From assembly GCA_041781135.1 (NCBI GenBank), contig JBHAZV010000006.1, forward strand, positions 1-64,000: DNA of 64,000 nt, read 5' to 3'. The notes under the pieces are model-generated. The model saw only the letters and a list, made by a program, of their open reading frames with translations, was not told the origin of the DNA and did no database searches. The stretch comes from JAUMXJ01 sp041781135 (lineage in GTDB: Bacteria; Bacillota; Clostridia; Peptostreptococcales; Acidaminobacteraceae). The translations under genes and the position numbers were made by a program. Positions 17,800 through 27,046 of the stretch are shown piece by piece (position 1 is the stretch's first letter; every line of letters starts with the position of its first letter).

Positions 17800-17893
17800 T
17801 GGCGAGGGCGTGTGAGAATCGAACTCACCAAACCAGCAACCCAGTTTAGCCGGTTTTGAAGACCGGTAGGCACACCAGCACCTATCCGCCCCC
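17800..17893 (-). tRNA. selC: tRNA-Sec (anticodon TCA)
   Basis: 94 bases. The anticodon stem CCGGT/ACCGG encloses loop CTTCAAA, giving UCA. It has a long acceptor, a long variable arm (about 22 bases), T arm GTGAG-TTCGATT-CTCAC and an encoded CCA. The length and UCA anticodon separate it from tRNA-Ser. The organism should therefore read some UGA codons as selenocysteine. No selA, selB or selenoprotein gene was recognised in this window. Confidence 0.93.
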
Positions 17894-17902
17894 ATCGTGT
17901 GA

Positions 17903-17931
17903 ATTATACTGATAAATTTGTGTTTGTGCAA
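17903..17931 (-). promoter_or_regulatory. Promoter of tRNA-Sec
   Basis: Minus strand TTGCAC, 17 bases, TATAAT, about ten bases before the tRNA. The stretch 17932-18153 beyond it shows no gene, RNA or clear repeat. Confidence 0.7.
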
Positions 17932-18153
17932 GCGCAATATTGATATTATCAAAACTTGTAATTTTGTGTAGGGCGGAAATTCGGCATATGCCAAATCCCT
18001 GTCCTGTACAAAGCGTCAAAGCCTATTTGCCAAAATACGGCGCAAGGGAAGCGCGCCGCAAAAGTAAATTCAGCAAGCGCTCGACAATCAATTAGCAAAA
18101 TTCGCCTTAGAACTGCAAATAAGACGACAAACTCATAAAATTACTTCGAATAT

Positions 18154-18945
18154 CTAACTCAGCGCCACATCAAGCATCATCATAAGAGCAAAACCCAGAG
18201 CATAGCTTATCGTTCCGACATTGGAATGACCGCCTTCCGCCATATCCGGAACAAGCTCCTCGACCACGACATAAATCATCGCGCCTGCGGCAAAGCTCAG
18301 CAAATAAGGCAGCACAGGCACAATATAACCAGACAAAAGGATTGTCGCGACTGCCGCAACAGGCTCAAGCGCTCCCGAAAATACGCCAAGCCAAAACGAT
18401 TTCATTTTGTTGCCGCCCGCAAGGCTAAGCGGCATCGAAACAATTGCGCCCTCAGGGAAATTCTGAAGCGCTATACCTATCGAGAGCGAAAGCGCTCCCA
18501 CTGCGGTGATGGAGGTTTCTCCGCTGAGCCACCCTGCGCATACGACGCCTACCGCCATGCCCTCCGGTATATTGTGAAGCGCCACTGCGAACACCATCAT
18601 CATTGTCCTGCTCATACGGGATTTTGGCCCTTCAGCTTCTCCGCTGACTACATGTATATGCGGTATCACCATATCCAAAACAAGCAGAAAGAATATTCCG
18701 AGCATAAAACCCACAACTGCAGGAACAAATGCAAACTTCCCCATGCTTTCCGAATGGTCCATTGCAGGAATCAGCAGACTCCAAACGCTTGCAGCAGTCA
18801 TAACACCTGCGGCAAACCCACTCAGAGATCTTCGGACCTTGTCTCCAAGGCCCTTTTTCAAAAAAAACACACCCATCGAACCGAGCGATGTGCCCAAAAA
18901 CGGCAGCAGCAACACCACTAATAATACAAAATCCTGTTCTTTCAT
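18154..18945 (-). CDS. zupT: ZIP-family divalent metal transporter
   Basis: 263 residues, eight predicted TM segments. The two metal-site helices are plain: LHNIPEGMAVGVVCAG (TM4) and LQNFPEGAIVSMPLSLAGG (TM5). Between TM3 and TM4 is a His-containing loop (DMVIPHIHVVSGEAEG). ZupT-type proteins import Zn2+ and other divalent metals. It is a single gene. No strong ribosome site is visible before the ATG. Confidence 0.88.
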   Translation of the reverse strand: MKEQDFVLLVVLLLPFLGTSLGSMGVFFLKKGLGDKVRRSLSGFAAGVMTAASVWSLLIPAMDHSESMGKFAFVPAVVGFMLGIFFLLVLDMVIPHIHVVSGEAEGPKSRMSRTMMMVFAVALHNIPEGMAVGVVCAGWLSGETSITAVGALSLSIGIALQNFPEGAIVSMPLSLAGGNKMKSFWLGVFSGALEPVAAVATILLSGYIVPVLPYLLSFAAGAMIYVVVEELVPDMAEGGHSNVGTISYALGFALMMMLDVALS

Positions 18946-18990
18946 ATATTCATATAACTACGATTTCTCATAAATGTCAACTGCACGACA

Positions 18991-19020
18991 AAAAATCGGC
19001 GCTATCTGTGACAGCGCCGA
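18991..19020 (-). terminator. Terminator after the SPFH/zinc-ribbon gene
   Basis: Minus strand TCGGCGCT / AGCGCCGA, 8-bp stem with a 9-base loop, followed by TTTTTT. Confidence 0.85.
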
Positions 19021-19045
19021 CTTAAATTCGAATATACCCGAAAAT

Positions 19046-20119
19046 TTACTGTAACGGATTTGCACATTCAGGGCAGAATTTAGGATTGCCCGAAATCTGA
19101 TTTCCGCACTTAGGGCACGACCTCGCAGGAGATTTGCCGCATTCAGGACAGAACTTGTTGGTTGCGCCCATAGCACTGCCGCAATGAGGACAAGCAATCG
19201 TCGCCGCCGCAGGCTGCTGCTGTACAGGCGGCTGTTGTACAGGCTGCTGAACCTGTCCCATATTCATCATGCTCGCAGCCATCGCCTGACCAATACCGGC
19301 TCCCGCGCCAAGACCCGCGCCCATGCCAGCCATTCCGCCTTCGTTTTTAGCTGCATCTCTTATCGCCTCCGCAGTCTGATACTTCATATACTGATCGAGG
19401 TTTCCGAGAGCCCCCATTTGAGAACGTTTATCAATAGCTTCTTCGACAGCAGGAGGAAGCGAAATATTTTCAATCGAAAAATCAGCAACCGAGAGACCAA
19501 ACAACCCGAAGCGCTCCTGAAGCTTATTCTGAATAAGCTGCTCAAGTTCTCCGTATTTTGCGGCAAGATCGATTGCGGCAATCCCAGACTCGCCGAGCGC
19601 ATCCGAGAAAGCGGAAACCACGAGCGATTTCAGGTGATCTATTATGCCATCGACCGTGTATAATTTTGCCGAACCAAACGCCTCGCGCAGGAACATCACA
19701 GCGTCTGTAACTTTGAACGAATATACGCCAAACGCCCTCAGCCTTACTGTGCCAAACTCTGAATCGCGCATCATCACAGGATTTGGTGTTCCCCATTTCT
19801 GTCCGAGAAACTGCTTTGTATTCACAAAGTAGACATCGGTCTTAAAATGATTGTTAAACAGATACTTCCAGTTGGATAAAGTCGTCAGAACCGGCATCGA
19901 ATCAGTATTCAGAGTATACTTGCCCGGCTGATAAACATCGGCGATCTGCCCCTGGTACTGAAAAACTGCAACCTGCGACTCTCTTACGATCAGCTGCGCG
20001 CCTTCTTTGATCTGCTGTTTCTCGGGTACCGGAAACTTCCAGACCATGGTGTCGTGAGTGTCATCTTCCCATGCGATAACCTCTAGAAATTCACCTTTGA
20101 TAAAATCCAATATGCCCAT
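19046..20119 (-). CDS. SPFH-domain protein with two C-terminal zinc ribbons
   Basis: 357 residues. The SPFH/Band-7-like domain covers about 20-250 (LIVRESQVAVFQYQGQ, AFGVYSFKV, VADFSIENISLPPAVEEAID). A Gly/Ala/Met-rich linker and a Gln/Pro stretch (VQQPVQQPPVQQQPAA) follow, then two zinc ribbons: CPHCG...CPECG and CPKCG...CPEC. It matches the family often called virion core protein-like or YdjI in Bacillus, which has been tied to membrane stress responses. No TM segment or signal peptide is present. A monocistronic unit with its own terminator. Confidence 0.85.
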   Translation of the reverse strand: MGILDFIKGEFLEVIAWEDDTHDTMVWKFPVPEKQQIKEGAQLIVRESQVAVFQYQGQIADVYQPGKYTLNTDSMPVLTTLSNWKYLFNNHFKTDVYFVNTKQFLGQKWGTPNPVMMRDSEFGTVRLRAFGVYSFKVTDAVMFLREAFGSAKLYTVDGIIDHLKSLVVSAFSDALGESGIAAIDLAAKYGELEQLIQNKLQERFGLFGLSVADFSIENISLPPAVEEAIDKRSQMGALGNLDQYMKYQTAEAIRDAAKNEGGMAGMGAGLGAGAGIGQAMAASMMNMGQVQQPVQQPPVQQQPAAATIACPHCGSAMGATNKFCPECGKSPARSCPKCGNQISGNPKFCPECANPLQ

Positions 20120-20174
20120 AACACCTCCTGTTATGTTTTTACTTTATCATTTATTTTTATCAAACTCAATGGTT

Positions 20175-21593
20175 TTATGAGATTTTTTCAAGCGTATTTC
20201 TCAAAAATTGATAAACCCTTTCAATTGAAGAAATGCGCACTCTCTCATCAGGGGTATGCACATCATGATGCTCCGGCCCAATCGAAACCATGTCGATATC
20301 GCCGATTTTTTCGACCAAGTATCCACATTCAAGACCCGCGTGTATCGCGCTGATTTCCAATTCGCTGCCGTAAAGCTCCTTCCAAACCTTCTTCATGTGC
20401 TCTCTAAGATACGACTCTTCTCTGAACTGCCATTCCGGATAGCCGTCAGAAAGCTTTGTTTCGCCGCCAAAGCGCTCTGTAAGCTTTACAAGATTCTCTG
20501 CAAGCTCGTATTTTCTGCTCCTTACTGAAGATCTTACAGACTGATGCACCTCAAGGACACCGCCGTCTAAAACTGCAATCGCAAGATTGAGAGAAGTCTC
20601 TACAAGCCCGTCGACAGAATGGCTCATGCGCTGCACTCCATGTGGAGCGAGCAGCAGATAATCGATCATTTTTTTGGATTCTTCGACGCCAAGCACCGGA
20701 AGCTCTCCTTCAAAATCAGAAACCACCAAATTCACAGAATCCTCTATTCCCGCATATTCGTTATTAAAAACAGCCTGCATATCGGCGACAAAATCCATAC
20801 TGCCATCAAATGCTACAACCGCCTCCGCGCTCTGCGGGATGGCATTCATTTTTATACCGCCCTTAAAGGAAGCAATTTGAACGCCGCGGCATTTGTCGAG
20901 CACACGCGCAAGCAGTTTTATAGAATTGGCTCTCTCCTTGACTATCTCCTGACCGGAATGACCGCCTTTCAGACCGCCCACAGCAATCTTTTTTAACCCG
21001 CCTCTTGCAGCTCCGAAGCTGACAGGAAGCCTTGCCGTATGGTTTATGCCGCCGGCGCAGGAAGCAAGCAGGATGCCCTCTTCCTCCGAATCGATATTTA
21101 TTAGCATATCGCCCTTTACCGCGCCCTTTTTGAGCCCTATAACACCGTCCATACCCGTCTCTTCGGTGGCAGTAAACAAAAACGACATCGCAGGATACGC
21201 AGAGACCTTATCCTCCATAATGGCGAGCATCATTGCAGCGCCTATTCCGTTATCCGCGCCGAGAGTAGTGCCCTCGGTCATTATCCAGTCGCCATCAACC
21301 TTAACAGGTATCGGCGAACACGCGAAATCAAAATCATAGCCATCCCTTGCAATACATACCATATCGGTATGAGCCTGCAAAATCACAGTTTTTGAGCTAT
21401 TGCTGCCCTGCGCGGGTTTTTCTACAATCACATTATGAAACTCATCCCTGACCACATGCAGCCCAAGCTCATTTGCCGTTCCCTCAATATACTTTGCGAC
21501 CCTGAGCTCGTCACCTGAACATCTCGGTATTTTTGTCAGTTCTTCAAAATAGTAAAGCACCCTCTCCGGCTTTAATCCCGTTAATTTGCCCAT
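20175..21593 (-). CDS. pepD: Aminoacyl-histidine dipeptidase (M20 family)
   Basis: 472 residues from the ATG at 21593 (GGAGGG three bases upstream; nine extra residues in the longer frame are unlikely). Metal ligands of the M20C family are seen in QAHTDMVC, LGADNGIG, the catalytic pair TEETGMDG, and the C-terminal SIGPEHHDVHTPDERV. It hydrolyses Xaa-His dipeptides such as carnosine, in the cytoplasm. It is at the downstream end of the ppi-engB-lon run, 57 bp beyond the ppi stop. Confidence 0.93.
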   Translation of the reverse strand: MGKLTGLKPERVLYYFEELTKIPRCSGDELRVAKYIEGTANELGLHVVRDEFHNVIVEKPAQGSNSSKTVILQAHTDMVCIARDGYDFDFACSPIPVKVDGDWIMTEGTTLGADNGIGAAMMLAIMEDKVSAYPAMSFLFTATEETGMDGVIGLKKGAVKGDMLINIDSEEEGILLASCAGGINHTARLPVSFGAARGGLKKIAVGGLKGGHSGQEIVKERANSIKLLARVLDKCRGVQIASFKGGIKMNAIPQSAEAVVAFDGSMDFVADMQAVFNNEYAGIEDSVNLVVSDFEGELPVLGVEESKKMIDYLLLAPHGVQRMSHSVDGLVETSLNLAIAVLDGGVLEVHQSVRSSVRSRKYELAENLVKLTERFGGETKLSDGYPEWQFREESYLREHMKKVWKELYGSELEISAIHAGLECGYLVEKIGDIDMVSIGPEHHDVHTPDERVRISSIERVYQFLRNTLEKIS

Positions 21594-21649
21594 GCTCCCT
21601 CCTATATTTAAACTATTCAAGATTTAAACTATTCAAGCAGCCATTCGAA

Positions 21650-22126
21650 CTATATAATAACTATGCTCTCTATGACTACATCATTAAGCGGCCTGTCTCT
21701 GTGGTCGGTATCGACGGCGGCGATCTTGTCCACAACCTCTATTCCGCCGATAACCCTGCCGAACGCCGCATACCCGCCATCAAGATGAGGCGCAGCCTTG
21801 TGACAAATAAAAAACTGCGAGCTTGCCGAATCGGGATCTGCGCTCCTTGCCATGGAAATAACGCCTCTCTCATGCCGCAAATTATTATTATGCCCGTTTT
21901 GTGCAAACTCGCCGACTATATTTTGCTCCGCGCCGCCCATACCTGTTCCGTCGGGGCAGCCTCCCTGTATCATAAAATTATTTATGACCCTGTGGAAAAT
22001 CAATCCGTCATAAAATCCTGCGCCTACAAGAGACAAAAAATTTTCGCAAGTCTTTGGAGCATGCTCCCCGAGCAGCTCTATGTCAATGACCCCAAAATCC
22101 TTTACAGTTAACCTTACCTTACTCAC
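21650..22126 (-). CDS. Cyclophilin-type peptidyl-prolyl isomerase
   Basis: 158 residues from the GTG at 22126, which follows AGGTG at a short spacing; an in-frame ATG six codons earlier lies inside engB. Core cyclophilin motifs are present: KTCENFLSLVGAGFYDGLIFHRVI (read in part as GLIFHRVINNFMIQGG), SQFFICHKAAPHLDGGYAAFG. It has no signal peptide, so it acts on cytoplasmic proteins. It overlaps the engB end by eight bases. Confidence 0.92.
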   Translation of the reverse strand: MSKVRLTVKDFGVIDIELLGEHAPKTCENFLSLVGAGFYDGLIFHRVINNFMIQGGCPDGTGMGGAEQNIVGEFAQNGHNNNLRHERGVISMARSADPDSASSQFFICHKAAPHLDGGYAAFGRVIGGIEVVDKIAAVDTDHRDRPLNDVVIESIVII

Positions 22127-22745
22127 ATTGCACCTGCCTTTCAATATGTATATTTAATTGTTTTTCCTCAAAAATTGCATTGAACCTGTCCCACAGCTCG
22201 TACTTGCCCTGCCTGCTGTCCGCCGATGTGACAGTAATAGCCTCGCCTTGCACTCCGAGCGCATCTGATATTTCGGCGCAGCTCTGCCGCTGCCTCTGCC
22301 GTCCGAGCTTATCTCCCTTTGTGGCTGCAAGCACGCCATTAAATCCGCTCGCTTTTATCCATTCTATCATTTTTATGTCGTCCTGCGTAGGTTTGTGCCT
22401 TATATCCACCAACATAACGACTTCAACTAAATTTTTTCTTGTGCCCAAGTACTCGCCAATGAGCTTGCCCCAACTATTGCGAACCTGTTTGGAGACATTT
22501 GCAAAACCATATCCGGGCAAATCAACTATTCTGAAAAGACCATCTACACTGAAAAAATTTATCAGCTGCGTCTTGCCGGGAGTCGAAGATGTCTTTACAA
22601 GATTCCTGCGGCCGAGCAACATATTTATCAGCGAAGATTTGCCTACATTGGAGCGCCCGACTATAGCGAGCTCTGGCAAATCATCGTCCGGATACTGGTT
22701 CTTTCCCGCCGCAGAGCCGACAAATTTCGAAATTTTTATCTTCAT
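22119..22745 (-). CDS. engB: Ribosome biogenesis GTPase EngB/YsxC
   Basis: 208 residues. G1 GRSNVGKSSLINMLLG, the TPGKTQ switch, G3 DLPGYGFA and G4 TKGDK (usually TKxDK) are present. It assists 50S subunit assembly. Start and lon stop overlap by four bases (AAATGA). The lon-engB pairing is common in Bacillota. Confidence 0.95.
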   Translation of the reverse strand: MKIKISKFVGSAAGKNQYPDDDLPELAIVGRSNVGKSSLINMLLGRRNLVKTSSTPGKTQLINFFSVDGLFRIVDLPGYGFANVSKQVRNSWGKLIGEYLGTRKNLVEVVMLVDIRHKPTQDDIKMIEWIKASGFNGVLAATKGDKLGRQRQRQSCAEISDALGVQGEAITVTSADSRQGKYELWDRFNAIFEEKQLNIHIERQVQCE

Positions 22746-25177
22746 TTTACAAGCGCCAACTTAAGAACCTGTTTCATATTTTTAACAGGTACAAATTCCA
22801 TAGCCGTTCTCAGCTCTTCCGGAAGTTCTTCGAAATCGCTCTGATTTTCTATTGGATAGAGCACCGTTTTGATTCCGGCTCTTAAGGCAGCGAGAGCCTT
22901 CTCCTTAAGACCGCCGATAGGAAGCACCCTGCCTCGCAGAGTGACCTCACCGGTCATCGCCACAAACCTGCTGACCTTGATTCCGGAAAAAGCAGAAACA
23001 ATAGCAGTTGCCATCGTAATACCCGCCGAAGGACCGTCCTTTGGTATCGCCCCCTCCGGAATATGTATATGGACATCCTTGCTGGTGTAAAGCTTTTCGT
23101 CTATTTTATAGTCTTTGGAGATTGTTCTCACAAAACTGAGCGCCGCCTCTGCAGATTCCTTCATAACATCGCCCACCTGCCCGGTGATTTTGAGCTTCCC
23201 GCTGCCTCCGTCCAGAATATTTACTTCTATCGACAAAGTTTCGCCGCCTACAGAAGTCCATGCAAGACCTGTAACTACTCCTACCTGATCTTCGCCGGCG
23301 ACTATATCGAATCTGTATTTTTTCTTGCCGAGGTACTTGGAAACACTGCGTTCAGCCACTTTCACGGAGCGAATGTCCTCCTTGACGATTCTGACCGCAG
23401 CCTTTCGGCATATATCAGCTATTTTTCGTTCGAGATTTCGAACGCCTGATTCCCGCGTATAACCCCTGATTATCTCTTTTATAGCGGTATCGCTGATAGT
23501 ACAGGTGCTCGCGCTCAGACCATGCTCTGCAAGCTTTTTTGGAACGAGGTATTTTGCCGCAATATTCAGTTTTTCGTCCTCGGTATATCCGGAAATCTCA
23601 ATAACCTCCATTCTGTCCAACAGCGGCCGAGGTATTGTAGACAGCGTGTTTGCGGTCGCAATAAAAATAACGTCGCTCAAATCAAACGGTATTTCGAGGT
23701 AATGGTCGGTAAAATCTTTGTTCTGCTCGGAATCGAGCACTTCCAGCAGCGCTCCTGCCGGATCGCCCCGGAAATCGCCGGCAAGCTTATCTATTTCATC
23801 GAGCAGTATCAGCGGATTTCTTGTTCCGGCATCCTTTATGCAGCTGATTATCCTGCCGGGTATCGCGCCGATATAAGTGCGCCTGTGCCCCCTTATCTCC
23901 GCTTCATCTCTGACACCGCCAAGGGACATCCTCGTATAATTCCTGCCGAGAGCCTTTGCTATCGACTTGCCTATAGAGGTTTTTCCAACTCCGGGAGGCC
24001 CGACAAGGCATATTATCTGCCCTTTCATCTTTTTGTTAAGCTGCCTGACAGCCAGGTATTCAAGTATCCTCTCCTTCACCTTTTCGAGCCCATAATGGTC
24101 GCCCTCAAGGATACTCTCGGCTTTTACGATATCTTCATTATCCTTCGTGGTCTTTTTCCATGGAAGATCGAGTATCAGACTGACATAAGAGCGTATTACC
24201 GCACTCTCGGCAGACGAGGCATTCATACGCGAATATCTGTCTATCTCTCTTTCCAACTTCACATTTATGGCTTTTGGAAGTTTAAGCGAGGCAAGCTTCT
24301 TCTTCATTTCCATGACTTCGGTTTCGAGCTCTGTATCGTCGCCGAGTTCAGTCTGAATGACCTTGATCTGCTCGCGCAAAAAATATTCCTTTTGGTTCTT
24401 ATTGAGCTTCTTATGGAGTTTTTCTTCGATATCGCGCTGGGTTTCGGCGATTTCGATCTCTCCATACAGAGACATCAGAAGGATTTCGAGCCTTTCCTCG
24501 ACTACTATTGCATTCAGCACACTCTGCTTTGCTTCAAGGCCGATCGGCAGATTATCTGCGATTATATCAGCAACAAGCCCTGCATCCTGAAGCTTGGCAA
24601 GCTTGCCGGTAAGACTCGCCACGCGCTGATTCATAAGGGTTACATATTTTTCAAAGCCCTTTACCGCCACATTCTTGCGCTTCAGATTTTCGGCAGCAAC
24701 ATTGGCATCGTAGCCGTCGCAGTGGCGATCTTGCAAGACCTGCACCGCAACCTTTCCAAAACCGTCGGTCGATATCGTATCGAGTTTGACCGCCCTCGCC
24801 TCGGTTTTCACAACAACTCTGACACTGCCGCCCTGTATATTGATCCTGTCGGTTATTTCCGCAATTACACCTATGCTGTGACAATCATCGGGAAGCAGCG
24901 GTTCGCTCGCGTTCTCCTTTTGGGTCGCGACAAACAGCGGCGTTTTATTGTCGACAGAATACTGCACCGCAAGAATATCTCTCTCGGTAGAAATATCTAT
25001 TTGGTAAATTCTTCCTGGGAAAAAGACCGCATTGCGCAGCGACAGCATTGCCACTATGTTCTTTTTAATCTCGGACAAACCGCCGCCAACACCTGCACCC
25101 ACCGAAGACACAGCGCTTTCTTCGTACGCCGTCGTCTCGATATCACCGCTGTTTGTTGAATTCTTCAAATCGTTCAT
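22742..25177 (-). CDS. lon: ATP-dependent protease Lon
   Basis: 811 residues. The LON substrate domain (about 35-235) is followed by a helical part, AAA+ with Walker A GPPGVGKTSIGKS and Walker B LILLDEIDKL, and the protease domain with Ser in KDGPSAGITMATA and Lys in GLKEKALAALRAG. It is full length. It degrades misfolded and regulatory proteins in the cytoplasm. GGAGAGG precedes the ATG. It sits 9 bp after clpX. Confidence 0.96.
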   Translation of the reverse strand: MNDLKNSTNSGDIETTAYEESAVSSVGAGVGGGLSEIKKNIVAMLSLRNAVFFPGRIYQIDISTERDILAVQYSVDNKTPLFVATQKENASEPLLPDDCHSIGVIAEITDRINIQGGSVRVVVKTEARAVKLDTISTDGFGKVAVQVLQDRHCDGYDANVAAENLKRKNVAVKGFEKYVTLMNQRVASLTGKLAKLQDAGLVADIIADNLPIGLEAKQSVLNAIVVEERLEILLMSLYGEIEIAETQRDIEEKLHKKLNKNQKEYFLREQIKVIQTELGDDTELETEVMEMKKKLASLKLPKAINVKLEREIDRYSRMNASSAESAVIRSYVSLILDLPWKKTTKDNEDIVKAESILEGDHYGLEKVKERILEYLAVRQLNKKMKGQIICLVGPPGVGKTSIGKSIAKALGRNYTRMSLGGVRDEAEIRGHRRTYIGAIPGRIISCIKDAGTRNPLILLDEIDKLAGDFRGDPAGALLEVLDSEQNKDFTDHYLEIPFDLSDVIFIATANTLSTIPRPLLDRMEVIEISGYTEDEKLNIAAKYLVPKKLAEHGLSASTCTISDTAIKEIIRGYTRESGVRNLERKIADICRKAAVRIVKEDIRSVKVAERSVSKYLGKKKYRFDIVAGEDQVGVVTGLAWTSVGGETLSIEVNILDGGSGKLKITGQVGDVMKESAEAALSFVRTISKDYKIDEKLYTSKDVHIHIPEGAIPKDGPSAGITMATAIVSAFSGIKVSRFVAMTGEVTLRGRVLPIGGLKEKALAALRAGIKTVLYPIENQSDFEELPEELRTAMEFVPVKNMKQVLKLALVK

Positions 25178-25186
25178 ACCTCTCCG

Positions 25187-26416
25187 CTATCCGACTTTTT
25201 TATCAATAAAGTTCGAGATTGCCGACCTCACATCCTTTTCAGAAATTCTGACCCGCTTTATTTTTTTATTAGACGGAGTCTCGTACATATAGTCCATCAA
25301 AAGTTTTTCCATGACCGACCTTAGTCCGCGCGCGCCCATTTTTCGGCGGTGCGATTCGTCGGCTATCGCCTTAAGGGCATCCTTTGTTATCTGAAGCTCT
25401 ACCCCGTCGAGCTCAAACAGCTTTTTGTACTGCTTGACAAGCGCATTTTTCGGCTCTGTGAGGACTCTTATGAGCGATTCCACAGTCAGTTCGCTCAAAG
25501 TGACGACAACCGGAAGCCTTCCCACCATTTCCGGGATTATCCCGTACTTTATGAGGTCGGAAGGCTCTATCCTTTCTAAAAGCTCGGTCTTTGACGCGTC
25601 ATTTTTGCTCTTTATGTCCGCGCCGAATCCCATTACTTTTTGATCGACGCGGTTTTTTATAATTTTATCGATACCCTCAAATGCGCCGCCGCAAATAAAC
25701 AATATGTTTGTAGTGTCGACTTTTATCATCTCCTGCTCAGGGTGCTTGCGGCCTCCCTGAGGCGGAACGCTTGCAACCGTACCCTCGAGGATTTTCAGCA
25801 AAGCCTGCTGTACCCCCTCGCCGGAAACATCCCGCGTAATCGACGGATTTTCAGTCTTTCGGGTTATCTTGTCTATTTCATCCACATAAATAATACCGCG
25901 CTCCGCAAGCTCTATATCGTAGTCGGCATCTTGTACAAGCTTGAGTATGATATTTTCCACGTCTTCGCCGACATAACCAGCCTCTGTAAGCGTAGTGGCA
26001 TCCGCAATGGCAAACGGAACCTTAAGTATTTTTGCCAAAGTCCTCGCAAGCAGCGTCTTTCCCGAACCAGTAGGGCCAAGCATCAGCACATTGCTTTTTT
26101 GAAGCTCTACGCCACCGTCCAGCTCATCAGAGTTGTAAATCCTCTTGTAATGATTATAGACTGCGACTGACAATACCTTTTTAGCCTGCTCCTGACCTAT
26201 GACATAGTCGTCGAGCATCGCCTTGATCTCGGCAGGCTTCGGAAGTTCGCCTACATCCTCCGTTTCTTTATCCGCCTTGTACTGCTCCTTTGTGACGTTA
26301 TAGCATATTTGTATGCAGTTATGACAAATACAAGCGCCCGCCGGACCGCCAAACATCAGCAATCCGTCGTCCTCGCTCCTGCCGCAGAATGAACAGGTCA
26401 GTTTTTTATTAGCCAT
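25187..26416 (-). CDS. clpX: ClpX, ATPase subunit of ClpXP
   Basis: 409 residues from the ATG at 26416 with GGAG five bases upstream. The N-terminal C4 zinc domain (CSFCGRSEDD...CICHNC), Walker A GPTGSGKTLLA, Walker B IIYVDEIDKI and the ClpP-docking loop VMGFGA are present. It unfolds tagged substrates and feeds them to ClpP. Stop of clpP and start of clpX share one base (TGATG). Confidence 0.97.
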   Translation of the reverse strand: MANKKLTCSFCGRSEDDGLLMFGGPAGACICHNCIQICYNVTKEQYKADKETEDVGELPKPAEIKAMLDDYVIGQEQAKKVLSVAVYNHYKRIYNSDELDGGVELQKSNVLMLGPTGSGKTLLARTLAKILKVPFAIADATTLTEAGYVGEDVENIILKLVQDADYDIELAERGIIYVDEIDKITRKTENPSITRDVSGEGVQQALLKILEGTVASVPPQGGRKHPEQEMIKVDTTNILFICGGAFEGIDKIIKNRVDQKVMGFGADIKSKNDASKTELLERIEPSDLIKYGIIPEMVGRLPVVVTLSELTVESLIRVLTEPKNALVKQYKKLFELDGVELQITKDALKAIADESHRRKMGARGLRSVMEKLLMDYMYETPSNKKIKRVRISEKDVRSAISNFIDKKVG

Positions 26417-27003
26417 CAATTCTCCTTCTTCTCGATCACTTCGTCTATCAGACCGTATGCCTTTGCCTCCTGCGCAGACATAAAATAGTCGCGCTCAGTA
26501 TCCACAGATATCTTTTCGAGAGGCTGGCCAGTCATGTCAGACAGAAGCTTGTTCATGAGCTCCTTAGTCTTTTGCAGACGCTCAGCCTGAATCCTTACGT
26601 CAGTGGCCTGCCCCCTCGCTCCTCCAAGCGGCTGATGGATCATTATCTCTGAATGCGGCAGCGCGCTTCTCTTGCCTTTATCGCCCGCCGCAAGCAGCAC
26701 AGCCCCCATAGAGGCGGCCATTCCAACGCATATAGTAGCAATTTTAGGGCGCACAAGCTTCATTGTGTCAAAAATTGCCATTCCCGCGGTTATAGAACCG
26801 CCGGGACTGTTTATGTACACATTGATATCCTTGTCGGGATCCTCAGCCTCTAAAAACAAAAGCTGAGCGACCACAGTGTTCGCCATAGTATCTTCGATCT
26901 CGCCCGATATAAAAATTATCCTGTCTTTTAAGAGCCGCGAATAAATATCGTACGACCTTTCTCCACGGCTTGTCTGCTCTATTACATAAGGTATAAGCGA
27001 CAT
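26416..27003 (-). CDS. clpP: ClpP protease subunit
   Basis: 195 residues. The catalytic Ser is in GMAASMGAVLLAAG, His in EIMIHQPLGG, and Asp in the TERDYFMSA region. No long propeptide is seen. GGAGGAG precedes the ATG. It forms the 14-subunit chamber with ClpX encoded just downstream. Confidence 0.97.
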   Translation of the reverse strand: MSLIPYVIEQTSRGERSYDIYSRLLKDRIIFISGEIEDTMANTVVAQLLFLEAEDPDKDINVYINSPGGSITAGMAIFDTMKLVRPKIATICVGMAASMGAVLLAAGDKGKRSALPHSEIMIHQPLGGARGQATDVRIQAERLQKTKELMNKLLSDMTGQPLEKISVDTERDYFMSAQEAKAYGLIDEVIEKKEN

Positions 27004-27046
27004 AACTCCTCCTCCTGCGCCCGCAAGATGCGAGCCGCTGTTTTGT

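Noticed and set aside
23522..25159. 545-codon plus-strand open frame
   Set aside because: It lies wholly antisense to lon, which has every expected domain and residue; the frame is a by-product of lon codon use.
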